DNA from: Bifidobacterium phasiani
GTDB lineage: Bacteria > Actinomycetota > Actinomycetes > Actinomycetales > Bifidobacteriaceae
Assembly: GCF_019331775.1 (NCBI RefSeq)
Contig: NZ_JAHBBD010000019.1
Span: forward strand, 1 to 58,696
Direction: 5' to 3'
Length of the DNA stretch: 58,696 bases
Within the stretch, counting starts at the first letter, position 1, and each line of letters starts with the position of its first letter. The notes beneath the pieces are model-generated. The model ran no database searches. It had not been told where the DNA came from and saw nothing but the letters and a program-made list of their open reading frames with translations. Positions 1 to 8,996 of this stretch are shown piece by piece. A program made the translations under genes and the position numbers.

Positions 1-196
1 ACGCCGGGGTGGGGGCCGGCTTCGGCGCGTCGGCCTTCGGCTCGGCGGCGACCTCGACGGTCTCGGCGACCGTGGCCTCCGGCTGCTCCGCCGGCGTGTC
101 CTGCGTGACGCTGGCCTGTCCATCAGGTGCGGGCGTCGTCGCCTGCGCGGTGGGGTCGTTGATATTCTCGGGTGCGGTGACATTCTCGTCGGCCAT
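1..196 (-). CDS. N-terminal part of a DUF349-like protein (runs off the window)
   Basis: Only the first 65 codons are present; the gene continues beyond base 1. The start is the ATG at 196-194, preceded on the minus strand by AAGGAG at good spacing. The visible residues are acidic and rich in Ala, Pro, Thr and Glu (begins MADENVTAPENIND), with no fold recognisable. In bifidobacteria and other actinobacteria a DUF349 protein with such a disordered N-terminus sits next to hisS, so the family name comes from context rather than from a domain in view. It is divergent from hisS, with both promoters in the 94-base gap. Confidence 0.55.
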   Translation of the reverse strand, partial: MADENVTAPENINDPTAQATTPAPDGQASVTQDTPAEQPEATVAETVEVAAEPKADAPKPAPTPA

Positions 197-276
197 GGCC
201 AGCTCCTTAAGCTTCGAGTGTTGGAGGGGTCGCGTCGACGCCCCGGAACCACCGGTGCGTTTTCCGCGACCTCATT

Positions 277-282
277 TATTAT
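277..282 (+). promoter_or_regulatory. -10 box of a probable leaderless hisS promoter
   Basis: TATTAT followed by 8 bases and then the GTG start of hisS at 291. Transcription would begin at or next to the start codon, and no Shine-Dalgarno sequence can fit. Confidence 0.55.
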
Positions 283-290
283 AGGGAACC

Positions 291-1691
291 GTGGCAAAAG
301 GCGCATCAATATCAGGATTTCCAGAGTGGCTCCCCTCTGAACGCGTTGTGGAGCAGCGTGTCATCGACACGCTCCGTAGGGTTTTCGAGCTCAACGGCTT
401 CATCGGCATCGAGACACGCGCGGTGGAGCAGGGATCGAGCCTGCTGAAGAAAGGCGAGACCAGCAAGGAGATCTACCTGCTGAGCCGCCTGCAGGAGGTC
501 GGGCAGGAGAACGACACCCCGGTCGAGGACCGGCTCGGCCTGCACTTCGACCTGACCGTGCCGCTGAGCCGGTACGTGGTCGAGCATTCGGGCGACCTCG
601 CGTTCCCGTTCAAGCGCTGGCAGATCCAGAAGGTGTGGCGCGGCGAGCGCCCGCAGGAGGGCCGCTTCCGCGAGTTCGTCCAGGCCGACATCGACGTGGT
701 CGGCAACGGCGAGCTGCCCGAGCACTACGAGGTCGAGCTGCCGCTGGTCATGGTCTCCGCCCTGGAGCGCCTGCGCGAGTTCGGCCTGCCCAAGGCGACC
801 GTGCACGCCAACAACCGCAAGCTGTCCGAGGGCTTCTACCGCGGCCTGGGGCTGAGCGACGTCGAGGGCGTGCTGCGCGAGATCGACAAGCTCGACAAGA
901 TCGGCGCCGACGAGGTGGCCAGGCTGCTGGTCGGCGAATGCGGCGCCGACGAGGCGCAGGCCGCAGCCTGCCTCGAGCTGGCCGAACTGACCGCCGCCGA
1001 CGGCGCCGAGTTGGCCGAACGCTTCGACGCGCTGTGCGCGAAGCACGGCATCGCCAAGGAGTCGGACGCCTACGCGCTGGCCCGCCAGGGCCTCGACACG
1101 CTGGCGATGATCGTCGACGAGGCCGCCCGCATCCGCCCCGGCTCGGTGATCGCCGACCTGAAGATCGCCCGCGGCCTGGACTACTACACCGGCTCGGTGT
1201 ACGAGACGTTCCTCGACGGCGCGGCCTCGCTCGGCTCGATTTGCTCGGGCGGCCGCTACGACAACCTCGCCTCGCAGGGCAACCGCAAGTACCCGGGCGT
1301 CGGCCTGTCGATCGGCCTGTCGCGCCTCGTGTCGTACATGCTGCACACGGTGGGCGCCCACGCCAGCCGCGTCTCGCCGGCCGCCGTGCTCGTCGCCGTG
1401 TGGAACGAGGCCGACCGCGCCGACTCGAACGCGATCGCCAACGAGCTGCGCGCCCGCGGCATCGCCGCCGACGTAGCCCCCACCGCCGCCAAGCTCGGCA
1501 AGCAGATCAAGTACGCGGACAAACTCGGCATTCCCTACGTGTGGTTCCCCGCCGACCGCTCCGATCCGACCGCCGTCGACGAGGTCAAGAACATCGTGAC
1601 CGGCGAGCAGACGCCGGCCGATGCCAAGTCGTGGGAGCCGGATACTGTGGTTGCCCGGCAAACCGTGGAACTTCAAGGAGAGCAGGAATGA
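291..1691 (+). CDS. hisS: Histidine-tRNA ligase
   Basis: Class II histidyl-tRNA synthetase, 466 residues, the usual length. It charges tRNA-His with histidine in the cytoplasm. The histidine-binding signature [15 protein letters not shown] is present near residues 285-300, followed by the glycine-rich CSGGRYDNL motif 3 region and a C-terminal anticodon-binding domain (about 365-455). The GTG start is chosen because the protein aligns from its first residues and a TATTAT box lies 8 bases upstream, suggesting a leaderless transcript. The stop overlaps the aspS start (ATGA), so the two synthetases are probably translationally coupled in one operon. Confidence 0.95.
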   Translation: MAKGASISGFPEWLPSERVVEQRVIDTLRRVFELNGFIGIETRAVEQGSSLLKKGETSKEIYLLSRLQEVGQENDTPVEDRLGLHFDLTVPLSRYVVEHSGDLAFPFKRWQIQKVWRGERPQEGRFREFVQADIDVVGNGELPEHYEVELPLVMVSALERLREFGLPKATVHANNRKLSEGFYRGLGLSDVEGVLREIDKLDKIGADEVARLLVGECGADEAQAAACLELAELTAADGAELAERFDALCAKHGIAKESDAYALARQGLDTLAMIVDEAARIRPGSVIADLKIARGLDYYTGSVYETFLDGAASLGSICSGGRYDNLASQGNRKYPGVGLSIGLSRLVSYMLHTVGAHASRVSPAAVLVAVWNEADRADSNAIANELRARGIAADVAPTAAKLGKQIKYADKLGIPYVWFPADRSDPTAVDEVKNIVTGEQTPADAKSWEPDTVVARQTVELQGEQE

Positions 1692-3481
1692 GCCAGACGG
1701 CTTACAGAACACATCATGCCACCGAAGTCACCGAGGGCCTCGTCGGCGAACGCGTGACGCTCGCCGGTTGGGTCGACCGTCGCCGCGACCATGGCGGCGT
1801 GGCCTTCGTCGATCTGCGCGACAGCTCCGGCCTGGTGCAGGTGGTGATCAACGACGAGGAGATGGCGCGCCCGCTGCGCAGCGAGTTCGTGATCCGCGTC
1901 GTCGGCGCCGTGCGTCTGCGTCCGGAAGGCAACGAGAACGAGCATCTGGCCACCGGCCGCGTCGAGGTCGTGGCCGAGGGCATCGAGGTGCTCGCCAAGT
2001 CCGACGCGCTGCCGTTCCAGGTCTCCACCGCGCTCGAGAACGAGTCCGAGAACAAGCTGCCGGGCGAGGACGTGCGTCTGAAGTACCGCTACCTCGACCT
2101 GCGCCGCCCCTCGATGCAGCGCAACATCAGGCTGCGCTCCGACATGGCCCGCGCCGCGCGCCGGGCCCTCGACGAGATGGGCTTCACCGAGGTCGAGACC
2201 CCGACGATGATCAAGTCCACCCCCGAGGGCGCCCGCGACTTCCTGGTGCCGGCCCGCCTGGTGCCCGGCTCCTGGTACGCGCTGCCGCAGTCCCCGCAGC
2301 TGCTCAAGCAGCTGCTGATGGTCTCCGGCGTCGAGCGCTACTACCAGGTCGCCCGCTGCTACCGCGACGAGGACTTCCGCGCCGACCGCCAGCCCGAGTT
2401 CACGCAGCTCGACATGGAGATGGCGTTCGTCGACCAGGAGGACGTGATCGCGATGGCCGAGAAGGTCATCGCCGCGATCTGGAAGACCGCCGGCTACGAC
2501 GTCCAGCTGCCGATCCGCCGCATCACCTGGCAGGAGGCCATGGACAAGTACGGCACCGACAAGCCGGACCTGCGCTTCGGCAACGAGCTGATCGAGCTCA
2601 CCGACTACTTCAAGGACACGCCGTTCCGCGTGTTCCAGGCCCCGTACGTGGGCGCGGTCCTGTTCAAGGGCGGCGCCTCCACGCCGCGCCGCCAGTTCGA
2701 CGCCTGGCAGGAGTGGGCCAAGCAGCGCGGCGCCAAGGGACTCGCCTACGTGCAGTTCACCGAGGACGGCGAGCTCAAGGGACCCGTCGCCAAGAACCTG
2801 TCCGAGCAGGAGCGCGCCGGCCTCAAGCAGGCCGTCGGCGCCGAGGACGGCGACGCCGTGTTCTTCGCCGCCGGTCCGCGCACCGCCTCGCAGAACCTGC
2901 TCGGCGCCGTGCGCGTGGAACTCGCCGAGCGCGCCGGTCTGCTCCGGCCCGACGAGTTCGCGTTCACCTGGGTCGTGGACTTCCCGCTGTTCAAGTCCAC
3001 CGACGAGGAGGACGACGACGTGGCCGTCGGCCACTCGAAGTGGACGTCGATGCACCATCCGTTCACGATGCCGTCCGCCGACTGGATCGACCGCTTCGAC
3101 CAGGACCCGGAGCACGCGATGAGCGACTCCTACGACATCGTGTGCAACGGCGAGGAGATGGGCGGCGGTTCGGTGCGTATCCACCGCGACGACATCCAGG
3201 ACCGCGTGCTCGACGTGCTCGGCATCTCCAAGGAGGAGGCCGACGAGAAGTTCGGCTTCCTGCTCGAGGCGTTCAAGTACGGCGCGCCGCCGCACGCGGG
3301 CATCGCGCTCGGCTGGGACCGCACCGTGCAGATCCTCGCCGGCGCCGACAACATCCGCGAGGTCATCGCCTTCCCGAAGGCCGGCGGCGGCCGCGACCCG
3401 CTGACCGGCGCCCCGGCCCCGATCAGCGACGAGCAGCGCGCCGAGACCGGCGTCGACTACGACCCGGACGAGGACGAGTGA
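1688..3481 (+). CDS. aspS: Aspartate-tRNA ligase
   Basis: Class IIb aspartyl-tRNA synthetase, 597 residues. The N-terminal OB-fold anticodon domain is seen as [19 protein letters not shown] (about 27-45). Class II motif 2 is [19 protein letters not shown] near residue 225, and motif 3 is [13 protein letters not shown] near 538. A GAD-type insertion lies between motifs 2 and 3, as in bacterial AspRS. The start ATG overlaps the hisS stop by four bases, with AAGGAG about 8 bases upstream inside the end of hisS. A long hairpin follows the gene. Confidence 0.96.
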   Translation: MSQTAYRTHHATEVTEGLVGERVTLAGWVDRRRDHGGVAFVDLRDSSGLVQVVINDEEMARPLRSEFVIRVVGAVRLRPEGNENEHLATGRVEVVAEGIEVLAKSDALPFQVSTALENESENKLPGEDVRLKYRYLDLRRPSMQRNIRLRSDMARAARRALDEMGFTEVETPTMIKSTPEGARDFLVPARLVPGSWYALPQSPQLLKQLLMVSGVERYYQVARCYRDEDFRADRQPEFTQLDMEMAFVDQEDVIAMAEKVIAAIWKTAGYDVQLPIRRITWQEAMDKYGTDKPDLRFGNELIELTDYFKDTPFRVFQAPYVGAVLFKGGASTPRRQFDAWQEWAKQRGAKGLAYVQFTEDGELKGPVAKNLSEQERAGLKQAVGAEDGDAVFFAAGPRTASQNLLGAVRVELAERAGLLRPDEFAFTWVVDFPLFKSTDEEDDDVAVGHSKWTSMHHPFTMPSADWIDRFDQDPEHAMSDSYDIVCNGEEMGGGSVRIHRDDIQDRVLDVLGISKEEADEKFGFLLEAFKYGAPPHAGIALGWDRTVQILAGADNIREVIAFPKAGGGRDPLTGAPAPISDEQRAETGVDYDPDEDE

Positions 3482-3542
3482 CGGCGGTCGCGGCGCATGA
3501 CCCAAGGGGCCGCGCCGCGACCTGCGATCGGTGACGTCCGAT

Positions 3543-3610
3543 GAGCGCCGCCCGCCCGCATCCCGACGACATGCCCCGGCATGCGTCCCGGATGCGGGCG
3601 GGCGGCGCTC
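3543..3610. terminator. Very long hairpin, probable terminator of the hisS-aspS operon
   Basis: A perfect 21-base inverted repeat (3543-3563 with 3590-3610) encloses a 26-base loop that itself contains a small CATGCC/GGCATG hairpin. No clear T run follows on either side, so this would be an intrinsic terminator of the GC-rich actinobacterial type or an RNA-stability element. Confidence 0.6.
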
Positions 3611-3932
3611 GTCTGTTGCGTCGTCGTCGCGGCGCCTGCGGGGCCGTGTCGCCGACCGGGCCGTCATGGCCGCGCCGACAGTCAGCCGCCGTGGGGCCGT
3701 GCCCGCGGCGATGCGCGGCGCATCGGTGGTGCGTCGCCGCGTGCGTGCCATGTCCGTGCGCGGCGACACGGGTGCGGCGAGGAAGGATGCGGGCGTGCAT
3801 CGCGCGCGTCGGACGGGACCGTGACGGCCCGTGTGACGGCGAAGCCGCGGATGGCGCGGCCGGGCGGCAAGCGGACGGTCTCATCGTCGCGACCGGCGGC
3901 CGCCTTCGAAACGCGGCCGCGCGGCCGGGCGC
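3611..3932. other. GC-rich intergenic stretch with nothing recognised
   Basis: Open frames here are arginine- or alanine-rich shadows without ribosome binding sites. It lies between the ends of the convergent aspS and zinc-ribbon genes. No RNA gene or strong repeat was seen. Confidence 0.5.
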
Positions 3933-5501
3933 TTAGATGCAGAATCCCGGCACGACGCCGAAGTCCTTGCCGGGCACGTGCGCGTAGAAGGGGATGCCGT
4001 CGGCGCCGGTGTCCATGAAGTAGTCGGCGTTGTCCGGGTAGGGGGAGCGCTGCCACCACGAGACCGGCTCGGACCCGCCGGCCAGATGCTTGACCAGGAT
4101 CGGGTTCTCGGCGCTCCACAGCACGTCGGTGTCGACGAACAGCCGGTACTTGTCGCCCTCCGCGTTGAAGACCTCGAGGTTGTCGCTGAGCGAGGCGTCG
4201 ACGTCGCCGATGATCTCGTTGTACGAGGGCAGCCACAGCTTGTCCGAGGTCACGGTCACCGCATCGGCGTCGTAGGTGTGCCCCACGTTGTTCGTGTACT
4301 TGTCGGCCGCCACGATCGTCCGCTGCAGGTCGGAGGGCAGCCGCGCCAGGATCTCGGAGTTCATCCAGCCGCGCAGGTCGCTGTCGCGCCAGCCGCCCGC
4401 GTTCGAGTCGCCCGCGTCCATCGCGTGCGTGGCGACCGCGTCGGTGAAGATGAAGGTGATGCCCGCCAGCCCGCCGTCCGAACGCTCGTCCTGGCGGAAC
4501 CCGGCGATCTGCGCCGAGGTCTCGGTCCCGTCCTTCAGCGTGACGGTCTTGCGCTGCGAGCCGTCCAACGTGCCGTCGGAGTCGCACAGGTGGTAGCGTT
4601 CGGCGACGGCCAGGCCCTCCTCGTCGTCGCCGGCCGCCGCGATGAGCGCGGAGATCCGCGAGAGCTCCTCCCAGGAGTAGTCGTCGACGGCGTCGCGGAC
4701 CTCGGGGTTGCGTGCGCCGTCGTCGCCGGTGTCCGTGTCCTTGTCGTCGCTGTCGCCGGCCGTGGCATCCTGGTCGTCGTTGTCGTTGGCATCGGACTGG
4801 TCGGCGTCGCTCTCGCTGTCGGCGTTGCCGTTGTCCTGCGCCGACTGCGATGTGGAGGCGTTGTCGCCGAGCAGTCCGAAGCCGTCGGTCAGCGCGGCCG
4901 CGATCGCGGTGCCGGCGACCAGGATGACGACCAGGATGATGGCGACGATGACGGCGGCGGTATGCCGCCCGCGCCGGTCGCCGTTCGCCGGCGGCGCGGA
5001 TGGCGGTACGGCGGGTGCGCCGTTCTGGTTCGGTGGGATGACGGGCGCGACGTTCCGGCCCGGCGGGACGACGGGCGCGGCGTTCTGATTCGGCGGCATG
5101 GGTGATGCGCCGGTTGTCGGAGCGGACGATGGGTTGGCCGCCGGGATGGTCGATGGACCGATTGGGGAGGTTGCCGGTGTAACCGGCGGTTGGTCGGGCA
5201 TTGCGGGCTGCGGCATCGGCGTGCCGGAGGGCGTGATCGGCGGCATGGCGGCGGTCGGCGCGGTATCGGGCACGGTCGATGTTCCGTCGGGCGCGGAGGG
5301 CGTCGCGGCGGGGTATTGCGCGTCGTTCTGGGCGTCGGCGACGGGTGCGCCGCAGACGGTGCAGAACCGCGCGTTTGGTTCCAGCGGTGTGCCGCAGGCC
5401 GCGCATGCCGGTTGTGCGGGCGCTGCAGAGACCGGGGTTCCGCATTCGGTGCAGAATCGTGCGCCTTCATCCAGTTCGGCGCCGCATCGCCGGCAGATCA
5501 T
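3933..5501 (-). CDS. Double zinc-ribbon, membrane-anchored DUF6273 protein
   Basis: 522 residues. Two CxxC...CxxC zinc ribbons occupy about residues 3-20 and 33-50, followed by a long Pro/Ala/Asn-rich linker to about 170. One hydrophobic helix lies at about 178-200 (VIVAIILVVILVAGTAIAAA), then a Ser/Asp-rich acidic linker. The C-terminal 220 residues have the WMNSEILARLPSDLQ and LWLPSYNEIIGD features of DUF6273, a domain of unknown function common in secreted proteins. Topology is inferred: cytoplasmic zinc ribbons, extracellular DUF6273. The ATG is preceded by GGAGGA on the minus strand. It appears monocistronic. Confidence 0.8.
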   Translation of the reverse strand: MICRRCGAELDEGARFCTECGTPVSAAPAQPACAACGTPLEPNARFCTVCGAPVADAQNDAQYPAATPSAPDGTSTVPDTAPTAAMPPITPSGTPMPQPAMPDQPPVTPATSPIGPSTIPAANPSSAPTTGASPMPPNQNAAPVVPPGRNVAPVIPPNQNGAPAVPPSAPPANGDRRGRHTAAVIVAIILVVILVAGTAIAAALTDGFGLLGDNASTSQSAQDNGNADSESDADQSDANDNDDQDATAGDSDDKDTDTGDDGARNPEVRDAVDDYSWEELSRISALIAAAGDDEEGLAVAERYHLCDSDGTLDGSQRKTVTLKDGTETSAQIAGFRQDERSDGGLAGITFIFTDAVATHAMDAGDSNAGGWRDSDLRGWMNSEILARLPSDLQRTIVAADKYTNNVGHTYDADAVTVTSDKLWLPSYNEIIGDVDASLSDNLEVFNAEGDKYRLFVDTDVLWSAENPILVKHLAGGSEPVSWWQRSPYPDNADYFMDTGADGIPFYAHVPGKDFGVVPGFCI

Positions 5502-5761
5502 CGCGGTCCTCCTTCACGCTCCGTTGTGCGGGCCCGCCCATGACCGTCCGTGGCCGGACTTGTGCGATCCCCTGACGGTTCCCAGCCTACTCGCCCCGAC
5601 GCCATGCCGGGCGGTCGGCAGGCCGCCGCGGCCGTAGCCGGTGCTGTCGCCGGCGCCCGATCCGTGGCCATGCCGGGCTGGTGGGCCGTCCGATTGGAAT
5701 TTGCGTGAGGCGCGGCGGTGGGTGTGGCGCGCCTCCTCACGAAAGTGCAACGTTTACCTAA

Positions 5762-5792
5762 TTCACGGGATGGAAGCCGGAAATCCTGTGAA
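5762..5792. repeat. Inverted repeat, copy 1 (imperfect)
   Basis: TTCACGGGAT (5762-5771) pairs with ATCCTGTGAA (5783-5792), one G:T wobble, with an 11-base loop. The same arms recur 115 bases downstream in a perfect form, so this is a duplicated element rather than a chance hairpin. Confidence 0.6.
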
Positions 5793-5876
5793 CCGGAACG
5801 ATATGGAATCGCACGTTTTCGCACATCGGTATCCGCGGAATACCGGGCGCGAATGTTCGATTTCATCGTGACGTCA

Positions 5877-5909
5877 GTTCACGGGATTGTTCGGGTCAAT
5901 CCCGTGAAC
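5877..5909. repeat. Inverted repeat, copy 2 (perfect)
   Basis: GTTCACGGGATTG (5877-5889) and CAATCCCGTGAAC (5897-5909) form a perfect 13-base stem with a 7-base loop. Both copies are followed by a CCGG sequence. It could be an operator, or a terminator of the small minus-strand gene, although no T run follows. Confidence 0.7.
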
Positions 5910-6015
5910 CGGCCGGAGGCGACGGAGGCCCGGGCGACGGTTGGTTTCAGGCCGTGAACGTCGATCGGGCGAACCGTCAAGGGCGTCGGGGCGATCGAAG
6001 TCCCACGCCGCCGGG

Positions 6016-6183
6016 CTAGTCGTCGAGAATCGAACGGAACTCCGTATGGGGGAGCAGATCGTCGAAGGAGTCCCACCGGCGCCTGAGCTCCTGCTCAGCC
6101 TCGTCGTGCTCGCGCTGCCCGCGGGCCGCGTACTCCTTCAGCTCGTCCGGTCCCATTTGCCTGACTGTCTTCCGCTCGGCCAT
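6016..6183 (-). CDS. Small charged hypothetical protein, 55 residues
   Basis: This short open frame reads MAERKTVRQMGPDELKEYAA, then an Arg/Glu/Gln-rich helical stretch (about 21-38), and ends in an acidic FRSILDD tail. The amphipathic, coding-like composition contrasts with the Arg/Pro-rich shadows around it. An in-frame ATG three codons upstream (6192) is an alternative start; neither has a convincing ribosome binding site. No family was recognised. It lies alone between the repeat array and the inverted repeats. Confidence 0.55.
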   Translation of the reverse strand: MAERKTVRQMGPDELKEYAARGQREHDEAEQELRRRWDSFDDLLPHTEFRSILDD

Positions 6184-6575
6184 ACATCCCATGATAGTTC
6201 CGGTGCGGCCGTGGGCCGCGACGCCGATCCTACGGCCCGGTCATGCGGTCCGGTCATATGGTTCCGGTCATGCGGTCCGATCGCACGAGCCCGATCACAC
6301 GAGCCCGATCACACGGCCGGTCAATCAGGTGCTTGGCCGCAGCCTTCTCCAACCCGTACACGGCCCCGATCGCACGGCCGGTCACGTGTCCGCGGTTGCG
6401 TGACCGGCCGTCCGAACACCGTTGCCCGGCCCTCGCGTCCCCACGCGGCCATGGTCGCGCGAGGCCGTCCGGGCGGGACCGCCGGCGCCCGGCCCCGCCC
6501 GCCCCGGCCGATGGGTCGGGCGTGCCCCGGGCCTGCGGAACCGGTGTATTTCGAAGCCTCGTAACGACCCCCCGG
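6184..6575. other. Intergenic region with a minisatellite, upstream of the ABC transporter
   Basis: About 390 bases with no credible gene. It contains the 13/14-base tandem repeat (6238-6319), an isolated further unit at 6367-6380, GC-rich sequence, and the promoter of the transporter operon at its right edge. Confidence 0.6.
6238..6319. repeat. Six tandem 13/14-base units (minisatellite)
   Basis: Units are CGGTCATGCGGTC, CGGTCATATGGTTC, CGGTCATGCGGTC, then CGATCGCACGAGCC, CGATCACACGAGCC and CGATCACACGGCCG, directly abutting. A seventh detached unit lies at 6367-6380. The two halves form sub-families with a common CGRTC start. Confidence 0.75.
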
Positions 6576-6581
6576 TATAAT
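6576..6581 (+). promoter_or_regulatory. -10 box of the ABC transporter operon, leaderless
   Basis: A perfect TATAAT stands 8 bases before the ATG at 6590. A C-rich spacer with no Shine-Dalgarno sequence separates them, so the transcript probably starts at the ATG. No good -35 box was seen. Confidence 0.65.
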
Positions 6582-6589
6582 TGACCCCC

Positions 6590-7399
<810 letters not shown>

Positions 7400-7488
7400 C
7401 TGCCAGATTCCCCCGACGGGCCGCATGGCGCCGCATCCGGCCGGACCGGCCGCGCCGCCGCCCCGCGGGGCATATCCGAAGGACGTGT

Positions 7489-8310
7489 ATGAAGAAGAGA
7501 GCAATCACACGCGCGCTTGCCGCCATGTGCGCGCTCGTGTGCACCGTGGCGTTGGCGGGCTGCGGCGCGGACGAGGAAGGCAAGATCCGCATCGGCATCA
7601 AGTTCGACCAGCCGGGCCTGGGCTTCAAGAAGTCGGGCACCTACGTCGGCTTCGACGTCGACGTGGCCAAGTACATCGCCCGGGAGCTGGGCTACTCGGA
7701 GGACGAGATCATCTGGAAGGAGGCGCCGTCGGCCCAGCGCGAGGCCATGCTGCAGAACGGCGACGTCGACATGATCCTCGCCACCTATTCGATCACCGAC
7801 TCGCGCAAGGAGGTCGTGGACTTCGCCGGACCGTACTTCGTCGCCGGGCAGGACCTGCTGGTGCGCGCCGACGAGACCGAGATCGACGGCCCCGAGGACC
7901 TCAACGGCAAGCGCCTGTGCTCGGTGACCGGCTCGACCTCCGCCGTCACGGTCAAGGAGCAGTTCGCCGACGAGGTGCAGCTCATGGAGCAGCCCGGCTA
8001 CGCCGAATGCGCGACCGCGCTGTTCTCCGGCATCGTCGACGCGGTGACCACCGACGACATCATCCTCGCCGGCCTGGCGTCCGCCGCCCGCGGCCAGCTC
8101 AAGGTGGTCGGCCAGCCGTTCACGCAGGAGTACTACGGCGTGGGCATCAAAAAGGGCGAGCGCGAGCTCGCCGCGCGGATCAACGACGCCATCGAGAAGA
8201 TGATCGAGGACGGATCCTGGCAGCGCGCCATCGAGAACAACACCGAGGGCACCGACTACAGCCCGGATCCGGACTACAACCCGCCCGTGCCGACCGAAGG
8301 GGAGGAGTGA
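7489..8310 (+). CDS. gluB: Amino acid ABC transporter substrate-binding lipoprotein
   Basis: 273 residues, family 3 solute-binding protein. A lipoprotein signal peptide ends in LAGC at about residues 22-25, so the protein would be anchored outside the membrane. The bacterial extracellular SBP_bac_3 pattern is visible: IRIGIKFDQPG, GFDVDVAKYIA, and LATYSITDSRKEVVDFAGPY, the family signature around residue 100. It delivers polar amino acids to the permeases encoded next. An 89-base gap separates it from the ATPase gene. Start ATG 7489 gives a complete signal peptide; GAAGGA lies just upstream. Confidence 0.88.
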   Translation: MKKRAITRALAAMCALVCTVALAGCGADEEGKIRIGIKFDQPGLGFKKSGTYVGFDVDVAKYIARELGYSEDEIIWKEAPSAQREAMLQNGDVDMILATYSITDSRKEVVDFAGPYFVAGQDLLVRADETEIDGPEDLNGKRLCSVTGSTSAVTVKEQFADEVQLMEQPGYAECATALFSGIVDAVTTDDIILAGLASAARGQLKVVGQPFTQEYYGVGIKKGERELAARINDAIEKMIEDGSWQRAIENNTEGTDYSPDPDYNPPVPTEGEE

Positions 8311-8312
8311 GG

Positions 8313-8990
8313 ATGGACGCGTTCATGGAGCTGTTCCGGGAATACGACGTGCTCGGCGCGTTCCTGGTGAACATCGAACTGACCCTGTGGTCGGCGCTGT
8401 TCTCGCTGATCCTCGGCGTGGTGCTCGTCATGATGCGCATCTCGCCGATCTCCTCGCTGCGCACGGTCGCCGGCGCCTACGTCGAGCTGTTCAAGAACAT
8501 GCCGCTGACGATCATCATGGTGTTCATGGTGCTCGGCGTGTACGCGCAGCTCAAGCTCGAGTTCTCCGACACGTTCGCGACGAACTTCTTCTGGCTCGCC
8601 GTCACCGGCCTGTCGCTGTACACGGCCGCGTTCGTGTGCGAGGCGCTGCGCTCCGGCATCAACACGGTGCCGCTCGGCCAGGCCGAGGCGGCCCGCGCGC
8701 TGGGGCTGAACTTCATGCAGTCGGCGTCGCTGATCATCCTGCCGCAGGCGTTCCGCGGCTCGGTCGCGCCGCTGGGCAACACGCTGATCGCGCTGCTGAA
8801 GAACTCCACGGTCGCCGCCGCGGCGTCGGTGTCCACCGAGACGTCGTCGCTGATGAAGGAGATGATCGAGTTCCACGCGGACGCGATCGTCCAGATCTTC
8901 CTGATCTTCGCCATCGGGTACGTCATCATGATCATCCCGATCGGCGTGCTGACCACGTACCTGTCCAACAAGCTCGCGGTGAGGAGGTGA
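8313..8990 (+). CDS. gluC: Amino acid ABC transporter permease, first subunit
   Basis: 225 residues, HisM/GlnP-type permease. About five hydrophobic segments are visible (first at about 17-40, last near the C-terminus), with the EAA-like cytoplasmic loop GQAEAARALGLNFMQS near residue 125 that contacts the ATPase. The start lies two bases after the stop of the binding-protein gene with GGAGGAG upstream. Works with the next permease as a heterodimeric channel. Confidence 0.88.
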   Translation: MDAFMELFREYDVLGAFLVNIELTLWSALFSLILGVVLVMMRISPISSLRTVAGAYVELFKNMPLTIIMVFMVLGVYAQLKLEFSDTFATNFFWLAVTGLSLYTAAFVCEALRSGINTVPLGQAEAARALGLNFMQSASLIILPQAFRGSVAPLGNTLIALLKNSTVAAAASVSTETSSLMKEMIEFHADAIVQIFLIFAIGYVIMIIPIGVLTTYLSNKLAVRR

Positions 8991-8996
8991 TCGCGC

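Larger units (their letters stand above)
5502..6015. other. Intergenic region with two related inverted repeats
   Basis: About 500 bases upstream of the zinc-ribbon gene and downstream of the 55-codon gene. The middle (5740-5870) is less GC-rich than its surroundings and probably holds promoter sequences. Its main content is the pair of inverted repeats listed separately. Confidence 0.5.

Noticed and set aside
635..1687. Upstream in-frame extension of aspS inside hisS
   Set aside because: Arg/Pro-rich shadow of hisS; the AspRS N-terminus begins at 1688 with its own ribosome binding site.
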